A DNA stretch of 64,000 nt from Gammaproteobacteria bacterium (lineage in GTDB: Bacteria > Pseudomonadota > Gammaproteobacteria > Thiohalobacterales > Thiohalobacteraceae), in contig JAHJQQ010000041.1 in the NCBI GenBank assembly GCA_018819175.1, forward strand, positions 11,835 through 75,834, written 5' to 3'. Positions 36,401-43,512 of the stretch are shown in pieces (positions within the stretch are counted from its first letter, which is position 1; every line of letters begins with the position of its first letter). Under the pieces are notes generated by a model. It ran no database searches. It saw only the letters and a program-made list of their open reading frames with translations, and had not been told where the DNA came from. A program made the translations under genes and the position numbers.

Positions 36401-39400
36401 CGATGGTGTCTGCCACACCACTCCCATAAATGACATCATCGCCTGTGGTCCCGACAATATGGAAGGGTACTGTGGATTCACCGAAGAGTTCTTCATGCAA
36501 CAGAGTTGAGCCATCATCGAAGTGATAACTCTTGATAGTGCCAGAAAGACCGTTTTTGATAATCAAAGAATCGGCGTCTGTACCATAATTGACAAGTAGA
36601 TACGAAGCGCCATCATCGGCTTGATACTGGCTGACAGCGACACTCGCACGGTCAATGCCTGGCCCGAACTCAATTGTGTTAATACCGCTAATATCTACAA
36701 TGAAATCCGCCCCGCTCCCTAACTCGGCTATATAGACATCGTCCCCCGCACCACCATATAACGCATCATCACCCGCCCCACCATGAATGCGATCATTACC
36801 ATCTTCACCAAACAATTGGTCTGCGCCAGTACCGCCGATGAGAATGTCGTCGCCACTAGCGGCAAGCAGTAGATCATCACCAGCGAGACCGTCGAGCGTA
36901 TTCGCTGCGTCATTACCGAACAGTCGATTCGACATGGTATTGCCTGTGACATTAATCGCGACTGACGACTGCACGGCAACATTTTCAATGTTATCAGGCA
37001 AACGATAGCTGATTGTCGTACCTACTGTGTCGGTGCCCTCGTCGTTATATTCAACGACAATATCCGCCTCATTATCGACTTCGTAGATGTCATCGCCAGA
37101 GCCACCATACATGGCATCTGTTCCGCTACCGCCGAAGAGTTCATCATTACCCTCTCCACCGAATAAAATATCATTGCCCGTGCCACCGTCCAGATAATCG
37201 TCGCCCGCACCACCGATAAGCGTATCGTTACCAATCATGCCGGGGAATCGATAATCTTGATCACCGAACAATGTGTCATTACCATCGCCGCCATCGAGAT
37301 AATCATCACCTGAACCACCGATCAGCTCGTCGTTACCCGCTTCACCAAACAGTGCGTCGTTACCCGTCACACTGAGGTTGTCATATTGATCATCGCCTCT
37401 GAGATAATCATCCTCTGTGCCACCATATAAGACGTCATCACCTGCACCACCAAAGAGGTGATCAACGCCTGCTTCACCCAGCAGCCGGTCGTTACCGATA
37501 ATGCTCGCATCTTCGTTATCATCGCCCCATATCCAATCATCGCCGGGTCCACCCAGGAGTAGATCGCTGTCAGCCCCTCCGATAAGTGCATCGGCGTCTT
37601 CATCACCGCTCAGGATATCGTCACCGCCCTCACCGAGGATAATATCGGTGCCTTGGCCGCCGTAGAGAATGTCGTTTCCATCTGGCTCAGTTGTTATGCC
37701 TTCAGAAACATTGGTTAATGTAAAACGGAAATTACCATTCCCATCGTTGCTGATACTGAAATCCCAGAGCCGCCAATCATTATCAACATCGGCATAGGGG
37801 GTAAAATGCGAATCACCGAAGAGCAGATCATCTCCAGACCCCCCTTGGATATGATCACGTCCCGCTCCACCACTAATGAGATCGCCATCAGCGCCACCAT
37901 CGATAAAATCGTCGCCGTTACCCGCCGCGGCAGCGTCCTGGCCGCTCCCTAATAAGATCGTGTCATCACCACCATCGGTCAGCGCAAAGTCACGGCCTGC
38001 ACCGGTGTCGACATAATCGGGGCCTACCTCAGATGGAACGTATATCCAGAATGTATTTGCAATGATATTCTCATCATCGGGTGAATCGATACCGTTGATA
38101 AACGGCCGGAAGGGTACAGTCGTCACTAAATCGCTTCCATCCCCCGTCGTTACCCGATCACCTCCGCTTCCACCGACGGTGGTAATGTTCCAGTCCTCGA
38201 CTTCCGCAACTATGTTCTCGGAAACAAACGCCCAATGCAGTCCCACTGTACCGACAGCAGTATAATATCCAGCGGTATGGTAATAATCGCCCTCCATAGT
38301 GATGTCGAGCAACTGAGTATTAGGGGACGTTGAGATATCATATACACCGACATCGTTGTAATTTAAATACCTTGACCATAACCGTGGGACGCCATCAGAC
38401 CCTGGAATATAGCCATACTGTAGATCTTCGGTGTAATTCAAATCTCCAAGATTCACATCAAGATAAGCTCTAGGGTCTTCAACTTGGTCACCCAACACAA
38501 TACCAAGATCGCCCGGCTTGTAGTCCAGTATTTTAATGGCGCCATTGATCCATACATCCGTACCCGTCGCCGTCTCAACCCGAGTGAATGTATAGTTACC
38601 ATCGTCACTGATGAACGTATTTGCATCCGTCTCGGATACAGATCCGCCTTTCATCACCACGCTGTCAAACTTTACAACACCATCAGTATCGATAATCGTA
38701 TCGACACCATCGCCGGTTTGATACAAGTAGGTATCGTGACCTAAACCGCCCTCAAGATGATCATCATCACGTCCACCCATGAGTAGATCATCACCCCCAC
38801 CGCCCTCTAGACGGTCGTCACCCTCAAAACCAAGTAACGTGTCATTACCAGCGCCACCATAGAGACGATCAGAGGTATCCTGACCGACGAGTGGATCGTC
38901 TTCATCGCCCCCGAAAAGGATTTGATGGTCCGGATCGGGAACATAGGCGGCTCCCCCACTGCCATCGATGAAAAGACTGAGCGGCGCGCCATTGATGCTT
39001 GTGCTGTAGTCGACGTAGCGCCAATCGCCGGGTATCTCTGTGCTGTCCCACTCGTCGCTATAAGATTTGTCGCCGAACGACAGAAAGTCGTTATAGTCGC
39101 GCTCGCCGCTATCGAATTTCAGTTTCAACGCCAGCATCGCCGCACGGTCCGTTAGATAAGATTCGGTGAGCGCACCTTCGCGGGAGACAGGGTCGTAGAG
39201 ATCGAGTTCACCATTCAGGTTGTGGCTGGCATACAGCCCATCATCACCCGTTATGACGAAGGGCAGCAGGTTTACCAGGGCATACCGGTAAGCCAGACCA
39301 TCGGGGGTATCGGACAGGGCGTGATTGGCGAGCTGCGTGGGATCGGCCGGTTGTGCAGGGTCCGTCGGATCTAGTGAAATCAGCGTGATGAAGTCCGCGG

Positions 39401-40418
39401 TCTGTTGCGCAGCCTGGTAACCCGCACTATTCCTGATTGCCACAATGCGTGTATATAGTGCATCGCGCAGATCATCCTCATTGCCTGTAATTGCCGAGCC
39501 TGCGCCAAACATGTCCCCCAACGCGTTGACCATGCTTTCCAAGGTCATATCATTCTGATTAGTCGCGGCGTTCAGAATCGCACCGATGTCAGCCATGTTG
39601 GCGGATGAGGAAAGCTCACCGAACAGTGCATAGACTGCAAGCGCATCGGTCAACGGGATGATGCTGTGGTTTGCCAAGTAGTTGGGCGCCTGATCCTCAA
39701 TACCCGCGGGTATTGGCACACCCCAATCCAACCCTAAACCTGCCGTAAATGAAAATCCCGCATCCGCGATTAAATTTGAGACCAGCGACAAATTGAGCGT
39801 CGGCTCTGCTTCTAAACCCATCAGTGCCATCAACCCAGGCAAAATACCGCCACCCACGCCTGGAGCATTGTATAAATAGGCATGTGAGATGTCTGTGGGG
39901 AAATCCAGCGTTAATGCGCCAGCAAGAAATCCTCCCAAGCTATGGCCTGATACGGTAAACCCAGATGGAAGCTGACTACCCAACCATAAATCTACTTGAT
40001 CACGTAGTAATGTATATTGATTTTGATACTCTGCAGTACCTAGCACTCCAATGTCGATGAAATCAGTCCAAACGTCATTCAGGTCCGATAGCTGCGTTCC
40101 TCGCACGGCGAGATGTCGTTCGCCGGTAGGATTACCTGCTTCATTGAGTCGCTCAAAAATCGTAGCTGATAGTCCCGTGGATCGCTCAACATATCCAGCG
40201 AAGACTCCATCGGGATCGTAGAACGGCACAGTCTCAGTGGGATTGTATTGTTCGATAACGCGCCAGTTTGAAGCGAATTCTGCGGCTTGAACCTGAGACA
40301 TGCCTGCATCGTTCTGCAAGGATGCAATTCCGGTATTGTCTATATTGCCAATAACAAGATCGGCATATGCTGCCTGGGATAATTTGGCCTGCTCGAAGTA
40401 TACAGTGGTTATACTCAT
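33486..40418 (-). CDS. giant RTX protein with N-terminal lipase domain (type I secreted)
   Basis: 2310 residues. The N-terminal 270 residues form an alpha/beta hydrolase of lipase class 3 type: AVRGTQLSDLNDVWTDF, then VSGHSLGGFLAG with nucleophile Ser160, and a candidate catalytic His in ANHSIIPL (251). From about residue 500 onwards there are many GGxGxDxLx calcium-binding nonapeptides in at least four blocks (about 515-570, 810-1250, 1390-1470 and 2110-2240), separated by beta-rich linkers. The C-terminus has a haemolysin-related strand (TADRMTIQGWYNG) and ends LDPVIAANWQSA, without Cys or signal peptide, as expected for type I export. AGGGAGAT lies 5 nt before the ATG. The partner exporter genes lie just upstream. 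Confidence 0.9.
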   Translation of the reverse strand: MSITTVYFEQAKLSQAAYADLVIGNIDNTGIASLQNDAGMSQVQAAEFASNWRVIEQYNPTETVPFYDPDGVFAGYVERSTGLSATIFERLNEAGNPTGERHLAVRGTQLSDLNDVWTDFIDIGVLGTAEYQNQYTLLRDQVDLWLGSQLPSGFTVSGHSLGGFLAGALTLDFPTDISHAYLYNAPGVGGGILPGLMALMGLEAEPTLNLSLVSNLIADAGFSFTAGLGLDWGVPIPAGIEDQAPNYLANHSIIPLTDALAVYALFGELSSSANMADIGAILNAATNQNDMTLESMVNALGDMFGAGSAITGNEDDLRDALYTRIVAIRNSAGYQAAQQTADFITLISLDPTDPAQPADPTQLANHALSDTPDGLAYRYALVNLLPFVITGDDGLYASHNLNGELDLYDPVSREGALTESYLTDRAAMLALKLKFDSGERDYNDFLSFGDKSYSDEWDSTEIPGDWRYVDYSTSINGAPLSLFIDGSGGAAYVPDPDHQILFGGDEDDPLVGQDTSDRLYGGAGNDTLLGFEGDDRLEGGGGDDLLMGGRDDDHLEGGLGHDTYLYQTGDGVDTIIDTDGVVKFDSVVMKGGSVSETDANTFISDDGNYTFTRVETATGTDVWINGAIKILDYKPGDLGIVLGDQVEDPRAYLDVNLGDLNYTEDLQYGYIPGSDGVPRLWSRYLNYNDVGVYDISTSPNTQLLDITMEGDYYHTAGYYTAVGTVGLHWAFVSENIVAEVEDWNITTVGGSGGDRVTTGDGSDLVTTVPFRPFINGIDSPDDENIIANTFWIYVPSEVGPDYVDTGAGRDFALTDGGDDTILLGSGQDAAAAGNGDDFIDGGADGDLISGGAGRDHIQGGSGDDLLFGDSHFTPYADVDNDWRLWDFSISNDGNGNFRFTLTNVSEGITTEPDGNDILYGGQGTDIILGEGGDDILSGDEDADALIGGADSDLLLGGPGDDWIWGDDNEDASIIGNDRLLGEAGVDHLFGGAGDDVLYGGTEDDYLRGDDQYDNLSVTGNDALFGEAGNDELIGGSGDDYLDGGDGNDTLFGDQDYRFPGMIGNDTLIGGAGDDYLDGGTGNDILFGGEGNDELFGGSGTDAMYGGSGDDIYEVDNEADIVVEYNDEGTDTVGTTISYRLPDNIENVAVQSSVAINVTGNTMSNRLFGNDAANTLDGLAGDDLLLAASGDDILIGGTGADQLFGEDGNDRIHGGAGDDALYGGAGDDVYIAELGSGADFIVDISGINTIEFGPGIDRASVAVSQYQADDGASYLLVNYGTDADSLIIKNGLSGTIKSYHFDDGSTLLHEELFGESTVPFHIVGTTGDDVIYGSGVADTIDGGLGNDRLYGADGADTLLGGQGADSLYGGADADILDGGVGNDTLSGEAGEDRYLLQWGMGSDLIIEDGSELSTLELGAGVELADIEIWRDQSDLLIRFSGSDEGARIQDYASAPQYWQLQDGAGTTYALESLVTQPPSSTTPLDFDAVSTRYINKVNATFITTLTQPGESTGYAMAADGVLRKVASFVSDTFASTNYYSSQIQIENIVTNDDAFTQNTPAFSYISSPATQSVMPSTNIIASVGGVGGMAGYGAGSRTYYSFGSTAGFSIPTGSAAVTVYGQSQDQDGGLDMQLDGYTGNVGTQVPIGVWVFDNGAGTGISTTVTHRVTHRDDTLTLESVTGGAGDNAITVEGHAIVDGGDGDDLIVADTMRWDSSYANYFVPDQYTLTGEFDNRDIGALLYGNNGTDQLVGGAANDLLIGGSGGDYLDGRKGEDVYVVRRGEAGFDVIADSGKFIKIRTETGQSRYADWYYQSIGMPDYADRRAQGEAIPDLPALSPNDFSAMEQLFRAGVIETDVVEFSENIELNQLTLTWGELVLDSPVSLYAWGESPWMDDLGTAFRTLDISWAPGEGVRIVIPHTYIVPAPDEDDEDGPDGPLEGTLDFGRSDEYLGLGIELFRFADGTTLSMAEMIALAPPAPSFDPHNSDGNLTLIGTPDDDTLIGQNGDDVLDGGAGADTMLGGYGNDTYSVDDTGDVVTEYVDEGDDLVNSAVTYRLTENVEHLTLTGVEAIDGTGNALSNILTGNAAANVLSGDAGHDTLRGMAGDDTLHGGAGNDRLFGNRGNDTLQGMAGNDRLHGGRGNDRLRGMAGNDTLYGGRGNDGLWGMAGNDSLTGGQGNDTYRFSRGDGADTINDYDAMDANPDVYGEATDVIDITGDVAHDQLWFTRSGNDLLMQVIGTADRMTIQGWYNGSAYQVEEIHAGDGYQLMNDQVDQLVQAMAAFAPPASGELNLSGSYRADLDPVIAANWQSA
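33890..34140 (-). repeat. 18-codon tandem RTX repeat within the giant gene
   Basis: Near the 3' end, units of the form G-M-A-G-N-D-x-L-x-G-G-R-G-N-D-x-L-x repeat about four times with very similar DNA (GTCATTACCCGCCATACC recurs on the plus strand). This is two nonapeptides per unit and reads as a recent internal expansion. Confidence 0.8.
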
Positions 40419-40432
40419 GACTTATCTCCCTG

Positions 40433-41002
40433 TCATTGAAGCTTAACGAATATTTTATTAAGAATGCTTTCACTACCGAAATTTGGGCACGAAAACGACG
40501 ATGGATGCCATGGGCCTGGGAAATCGCCTCCTCTCCTTGCGTATCCAATCTGTTCGCCAAGGAGCCTCTTGTCTAATCGACGATAGACTGAGTCGTGATG
40601 GCGGAGAATGGCGACTCGCCCATTCTCGCCATTAATGAGGTACCTCGACTCTGATTTGTATATATAATCAGGACCTAATGCTTCATCTCCTTTATTTGGC
40701 CTAAAGAAATTTATCTGTCCCCACTGATTAAATTTATCCGCTGGCAGCCTAACCGTCTCATACACTTTAATGCCACCATCAATGGCACACAGGTTCTCAA
40801 CCTGCCGGTCGTAGTAGATCTTTCGTCCTCCGCTATACCAGAACGATGCGCCTAGCCATATCAGAGCAAGTAAGAATGCAACTATACTTATGACAGTTGT
40901 CTGCTTACCCTCTCTGGCACGTAGTCGTTTAAAGCCTTTCCACAACAGCGATGTCAGCCATAGCCAAAGCGCGATTACGCCAATTAAATAAACACCACTC
41001 AT
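40433..41002 (-). CDS. small membrane-anchored protein next to the RTX lipase (possible immunity protein)
   Basis: 189 residues with two N-terminal membrane segments (about 3-20 and 38-57, IVAFLLALIWLGASFWYS) and a periplasmic domain of about 130 residues that starts GGRKIYYDRQVENLCAIDGG and ends near GPWHPSSFSCP. I recognise this as a conserved family of unknown function but cannot name a domain. Its stop lies 14 nt before the RTX start, so it is translated together with the secreted lipase. Low GC and the pairing suggest a dedicated accessory or self-protection role; this is inference. Two Cys in the periplasmic part could form a disulfide. Confidence 0.75.
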   Translation of the reverse strand: MSGVYLIGVIALWLWLTSLLWKGFKRLRAREGKQTTVISIVAFLLALIWLGASFWYSGGRKIYYDRQVENLCAIDGGIKVYETVRLPADKFNQWGQINFFRPNKGDEALGPDYIYKSESRYLINGENGRVAILRHHDSVYRRLDKRLLGEQIGYARRGGDFPGPWHPSSFSCPNFGSESILNKIFVKLQ

Positions 41003-41089
41003 GCAGACATCCTCCTATCAACGTCAACGCACATAATTCCTGCCAAGTACATAGTTATAAATAATGCTTTTATAGAAACCACGATATTG

Positions 41090-41164
41090 CACACCAAAGA
41101 TCGCAAAGAACGCGGAGATGTTTTAAATAAATATTCTTCGTGTTCTCTGCGCCCTCTGGTGTGA
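41090..41164. repeat. dispersed CACCAGAGGGCGCAGAGAAC-type inverted repeat
   Basis: Arms GCACACCAAAGATCGCAAAG (from 41089) and CTCTGCGCCCTCTGGTGTG (ending about 41163) enclose AT-rich sequence just after the membrane fusion protein gene. Related half-copies lie at 42550 and 43043, and the tandem array at 43055 is built from the same element. Confidence 0.75.
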
Positions 41165-41175
41165 TAAAAAATAAA

Positions 41176-42540
41176 TCACCGCTCCCTCAACCCCTCATCC
41201 CGATACCGCAGAAACGGACTCAACACAAACTCAATCAACCGCCGCGTGCCGGTCTTCACTTCCACCGTCACCGCCATGCCCGGCGTAAGATTGACCAGCT
41301 TGTCGCCAACCTGAATTGTTGTGTCCTCCATCAACACCCGTGCCGCATAGATCAGGCCTTTCTGCTCATCGGTCACGGCGTCACTGGACACATCGATCAC
41401 CTCGGCATCCAGAGTTCCATACTTCGTAAATGTGAAAGTTTCAACCTTGATCTCGGCAGCCTGCCCTTCTTCGACAAAACCGATGTCCTTGTTGAGTACC
41501 CAGGCCTCGATCTCCAACTCGCCTTGTTGCGGAACGATCTTGAGCAGTTCCTGAGCGGGTGTGACGACACCACCGACGGTGTGCACGGCCAGTTGCTGAA
41601 CGATGCCGGCGATGGGTGCGGTGAGCGTTTGCAGGCCGGTGCGCTGTTCGGCCTTGATGAGTTCCTGTTTGAGACCGGACACTTGTCGTTCTGTTTCAGT
41701 CAGCTCGGTGTAAACCTTTCCAGTGAATTCCGCCTGCATGCCGTTGCGCTGCTGACGTGCCTCCGTGATGGCGGCATGGAGTTCGAGGCTGCGCTGTTTG
41801 TGGCTTTCCAGGTCTTGCTGTTGCTCGATACGCTCCTGTTCCAGTTCCAGCCACTGGTTTTCGGCCACGAGTTTTTTAGCGACCAGGCCTTTCAGGGCCT
41901 CGGCTCGTTTGCTTATGAGTGGCAGGGTCTGTTGCAGTTTGCTGACTTGCGATTTAACGCCTGCGAGTTCGGCCGTGCGCTTGAGGAGATCTGCATCCAG
42001 GGCTGCTAGTTTGGCTGTGAACTCGGTCCATTGGGTACGGAGCAGATGCCGCTGGAGTGTCAGTACGGCCTCATCGATGCTTGTCAGGTGTGCGGCGTCG
42101 ATCTCAGGGAAGATTTCTCGATCGGCCGCCGTCGGCTCCGTGCTGTGTTGTGCCTGAAGGGTCTGAATCAGTGCCGTAAGCCGGGCATGGTTTAACTGTG
42201 CGGTTTGATATTCGCGGGTCAGGCGATCACGGTCGGCACTGCTCAGGGTCGAGTCAAGTTCGATCAACACGTCACCCTGTTCAACCTGCTGGCCTTCCCT
42301 GACATGGATGGCGCGCACACTACCGATTTCCAAGGGCTGGATAATCTTCACATGACCGCTGGGAATGATCTTGCCCTGGGCAGTGGCCACGATATCGATC
42401 TTACCGACAAGGGCCCAGACCAGCGCGATGACGAAGAACGCTATCACCGACCAGATGATGGCACGCCCGAGCGGCGATGGCGGGCGTTCCTGGATTTCCA
42501 GGGCGGCGGGGAGGAAGTCGAGTTCGTGGGTTGTTCTCAT
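41176..42540 (-). CDS. HlyD-family periplasmic adaptor (membrane fusion) protein of a type I secretion system
   Basis: 454 residues from ATG 42540 (MRTTHELDFLPAALEIQE). A GTG 12 nt upstream lies within a dispersed repeat and is less likely. One membrane anchor (about 28-48), a lipoyl-like half (IVATAQGKIIPSGHVKIIQP), a long coiled-coil hairpin (about 95-290) and the closing beta-barrel with LTAPIAGIVQQLAVHTVGGVV and VKTGTRRLIEFVLSP. The final FLSPFLRYRDEGLRER resembles HlyD and LktD ends. It links the inner-membrane ABC exporter to a TolC-like channel that is not in the window. Confidence 0.93.
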   Translation of the reverse strand: MRTTHELDFLPAALEIQERPPSPLGRAIIWSVIAFFVIALVWALVGKIDIVATAQGKIIPSGHVKIIQPLEIGSVRAIHVREGQQVEQGDVLIELDSTLSSADRDRLTREYQTAQLNHARLTALIQTLQAQHSTEPTAADREIFPEIDAAHLTSIDEAVLTLQRHLLRTQWTEFTAKLAALDADLLKRTAELAGVKSQVSKLQQTLPLISKRAEALKGLVAKKLVAENQWLELEQERIEQQQDLESHKQRSLELHAAITEARQQRNGMQAEFTGKVYTELTETERQVSGLKQELIKAEQRTGLQTLTAPIAGIVQQLAVHTVGGVVTPAQELLKIVPQQGELEIEAWVLNKDIGFVEEGQAAEIKVETFTFTKYGTLDAEVIDVSSDAVTDEQKGLIYAARVLMEDTTIQVGDKLVNLTPGMAVTVEVKTGTRRLIEFVLSPFLRYRDEGLRER

Positions 42541-42549
42541 GGGTTTGTT

Positions 42550-42579
42550 CACACCAGAGGGTACGGAGGAAACAGAGAA
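42550..42579. repeat. left direct repeat flanking the GxxExxY gene
   Basis: CACACCAGAGGGTACGGAGG and following AAACAGAGAA; about 22 of 30 positions match the right copy at 43043-43072 in the same orientation. It touches the start region of the HlyD gene. Confidence 0.6.
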
Positions 42580-42595
42580 TTATTATTGTCTTGTT

Positions 42596-43009
42596 TCATG
42601 GGGTCACATCCGTAGTGTGCATGTCTATGTTGTATATTCGACGTTTTATGCCATTCTTCAGATAACGCTCATTAAAATTCATTAACAGGCCGAGTCGTTT
42701 TCCTGACAATCGGAGATAGCTAATGAGCTGTGCATCATGAATGGGCTGTAATTTTTCGACAGCTTTCAACTCAACTATCACAGCATCTTCTACCAGCAGA
42801 TCTATGCGATAACCACACGTAAGCTCTATGTCCTTGTACCGAATTGGCAGCTCCAGTTGCCGACCAACAGTAAGCCCAGCATGCCCCAGTTCATAGACCA
42901 TACAAGCCTCGTAGCTCGACTCCAGAAGACCAGGCCCTAACTGCTTATGCACCTCAATACCGCATCGAATAATCCGATCCGTGATGCTGTTCAGTTCTGT
43001 CGCGTCCAT
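42596..43009 (-). CDS. GxxExxY family protein
   Basis: 137 residues from ATG 43009 (MDATELNSITDRII); the open frame extends further only into repeat sequence. It has the name-giving GLLESSYE motif and the PDDEXK-like core, with YRIDLLVEDAVIVELKAVEKL (Asp and Glu-x-Lys). Family members are widespread, often flanked by short dispersed repeats, and their function is unknown; a nuclease-like fold is inferred from the Asp-Glu-Lys motif. Here it interrupts the exporter operon between the HlyB- and HlyD-type genes and is bounded by direct repeats. Confidence 0.88.
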   Translation of the reverse strand: MDATELNSITDRIIRCGIEVHKQLGPGLLESSYEACMVYELGHAGLTVGRQLELPIRYKDIELTCGYRIDLLVEDAVIVELKAVEKLQPIHDAQLISYLRLSGKRLGLLMNFNERYLKNGIKRRIYNIDMHTTDVTP

Positions 43010-43042
43010 GCGAACTCCTGTATTAAAATAATATAAACATGT

Positions 43043-43072
43043 CACACCTGAGAGCACGGAGAACACAGAGAT
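43043..43072. repeat. right direct repeat flanking the GxxExxY gene
   Basis: CACACCTGAGAGCACGGAGA and following ACACAGAGAT; partner of the copy at 42550. It merges into the first unit of the tandem array. Confidence 0.6.
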
Positions 43073-43512
43073 AAAATCATAAATAGAAAAACTCTGTGAC
43101 CTCTGCGTTCTCTGTTGTGAAAGTTTTCATTTCACAACACCCACCACCGCCTCCTCCGACTGCAACACCCATTAGCGCGAGTATTGACCTCCTCTATTGA
43201 GCAAGTCACGGAGAACGCAGAGATAAATTCATATATAGAAAAACTCTGTGACCTCTGCGTTCTCTGGTGTGAAAGTTTTCATTTCACAACACCCACCACC
43301 GCCTCCTCCGACTGTAACGCCCACAAGCGCGAGTATTGACCTCCCCTATTGAGCAAGTCACGGAGAACGCAGAGATAAATTCATAAATAGAAAAACTCTG
43401 TGATCTCTGCGTTCTCTGGTGTGATAATTTTTCACTTCACAACACCCATCACTGCCTCCCCCGACTGCAATGCCCACAAGCGCGAGTATTGGCCTCCCCT
43501 ATTGACCAAGTC
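43055..43512. repeat. three tandem ~152-bp units repeating the exporter gene's 3' end
   Basis: Units begin CACGGAGAAC at 43055, 43207 and 43360 (spacing 152 and 153). Each holds a dispersed inverted repeat (arms GGAGAACGCAGAG and CTCTGCGTTCTC) plus the last ~26 codons of the HlyB-type gene. The real gene uses the third unit. The second unit still encodes the tail LLNRGGQYSRLWALQ and onwards to a TGA in the equivalent place; the first has a TAA in place of the Leu codon. Confidence 0.9.

Noticed and set aside
43055..43512. Tandem ~152-bp units considered as a CRISPR array
   Set aside because: Unit length and contents (exporter tail plus dispersed repeat) do not fit repeat-spacer structure, and no cas genes are present.
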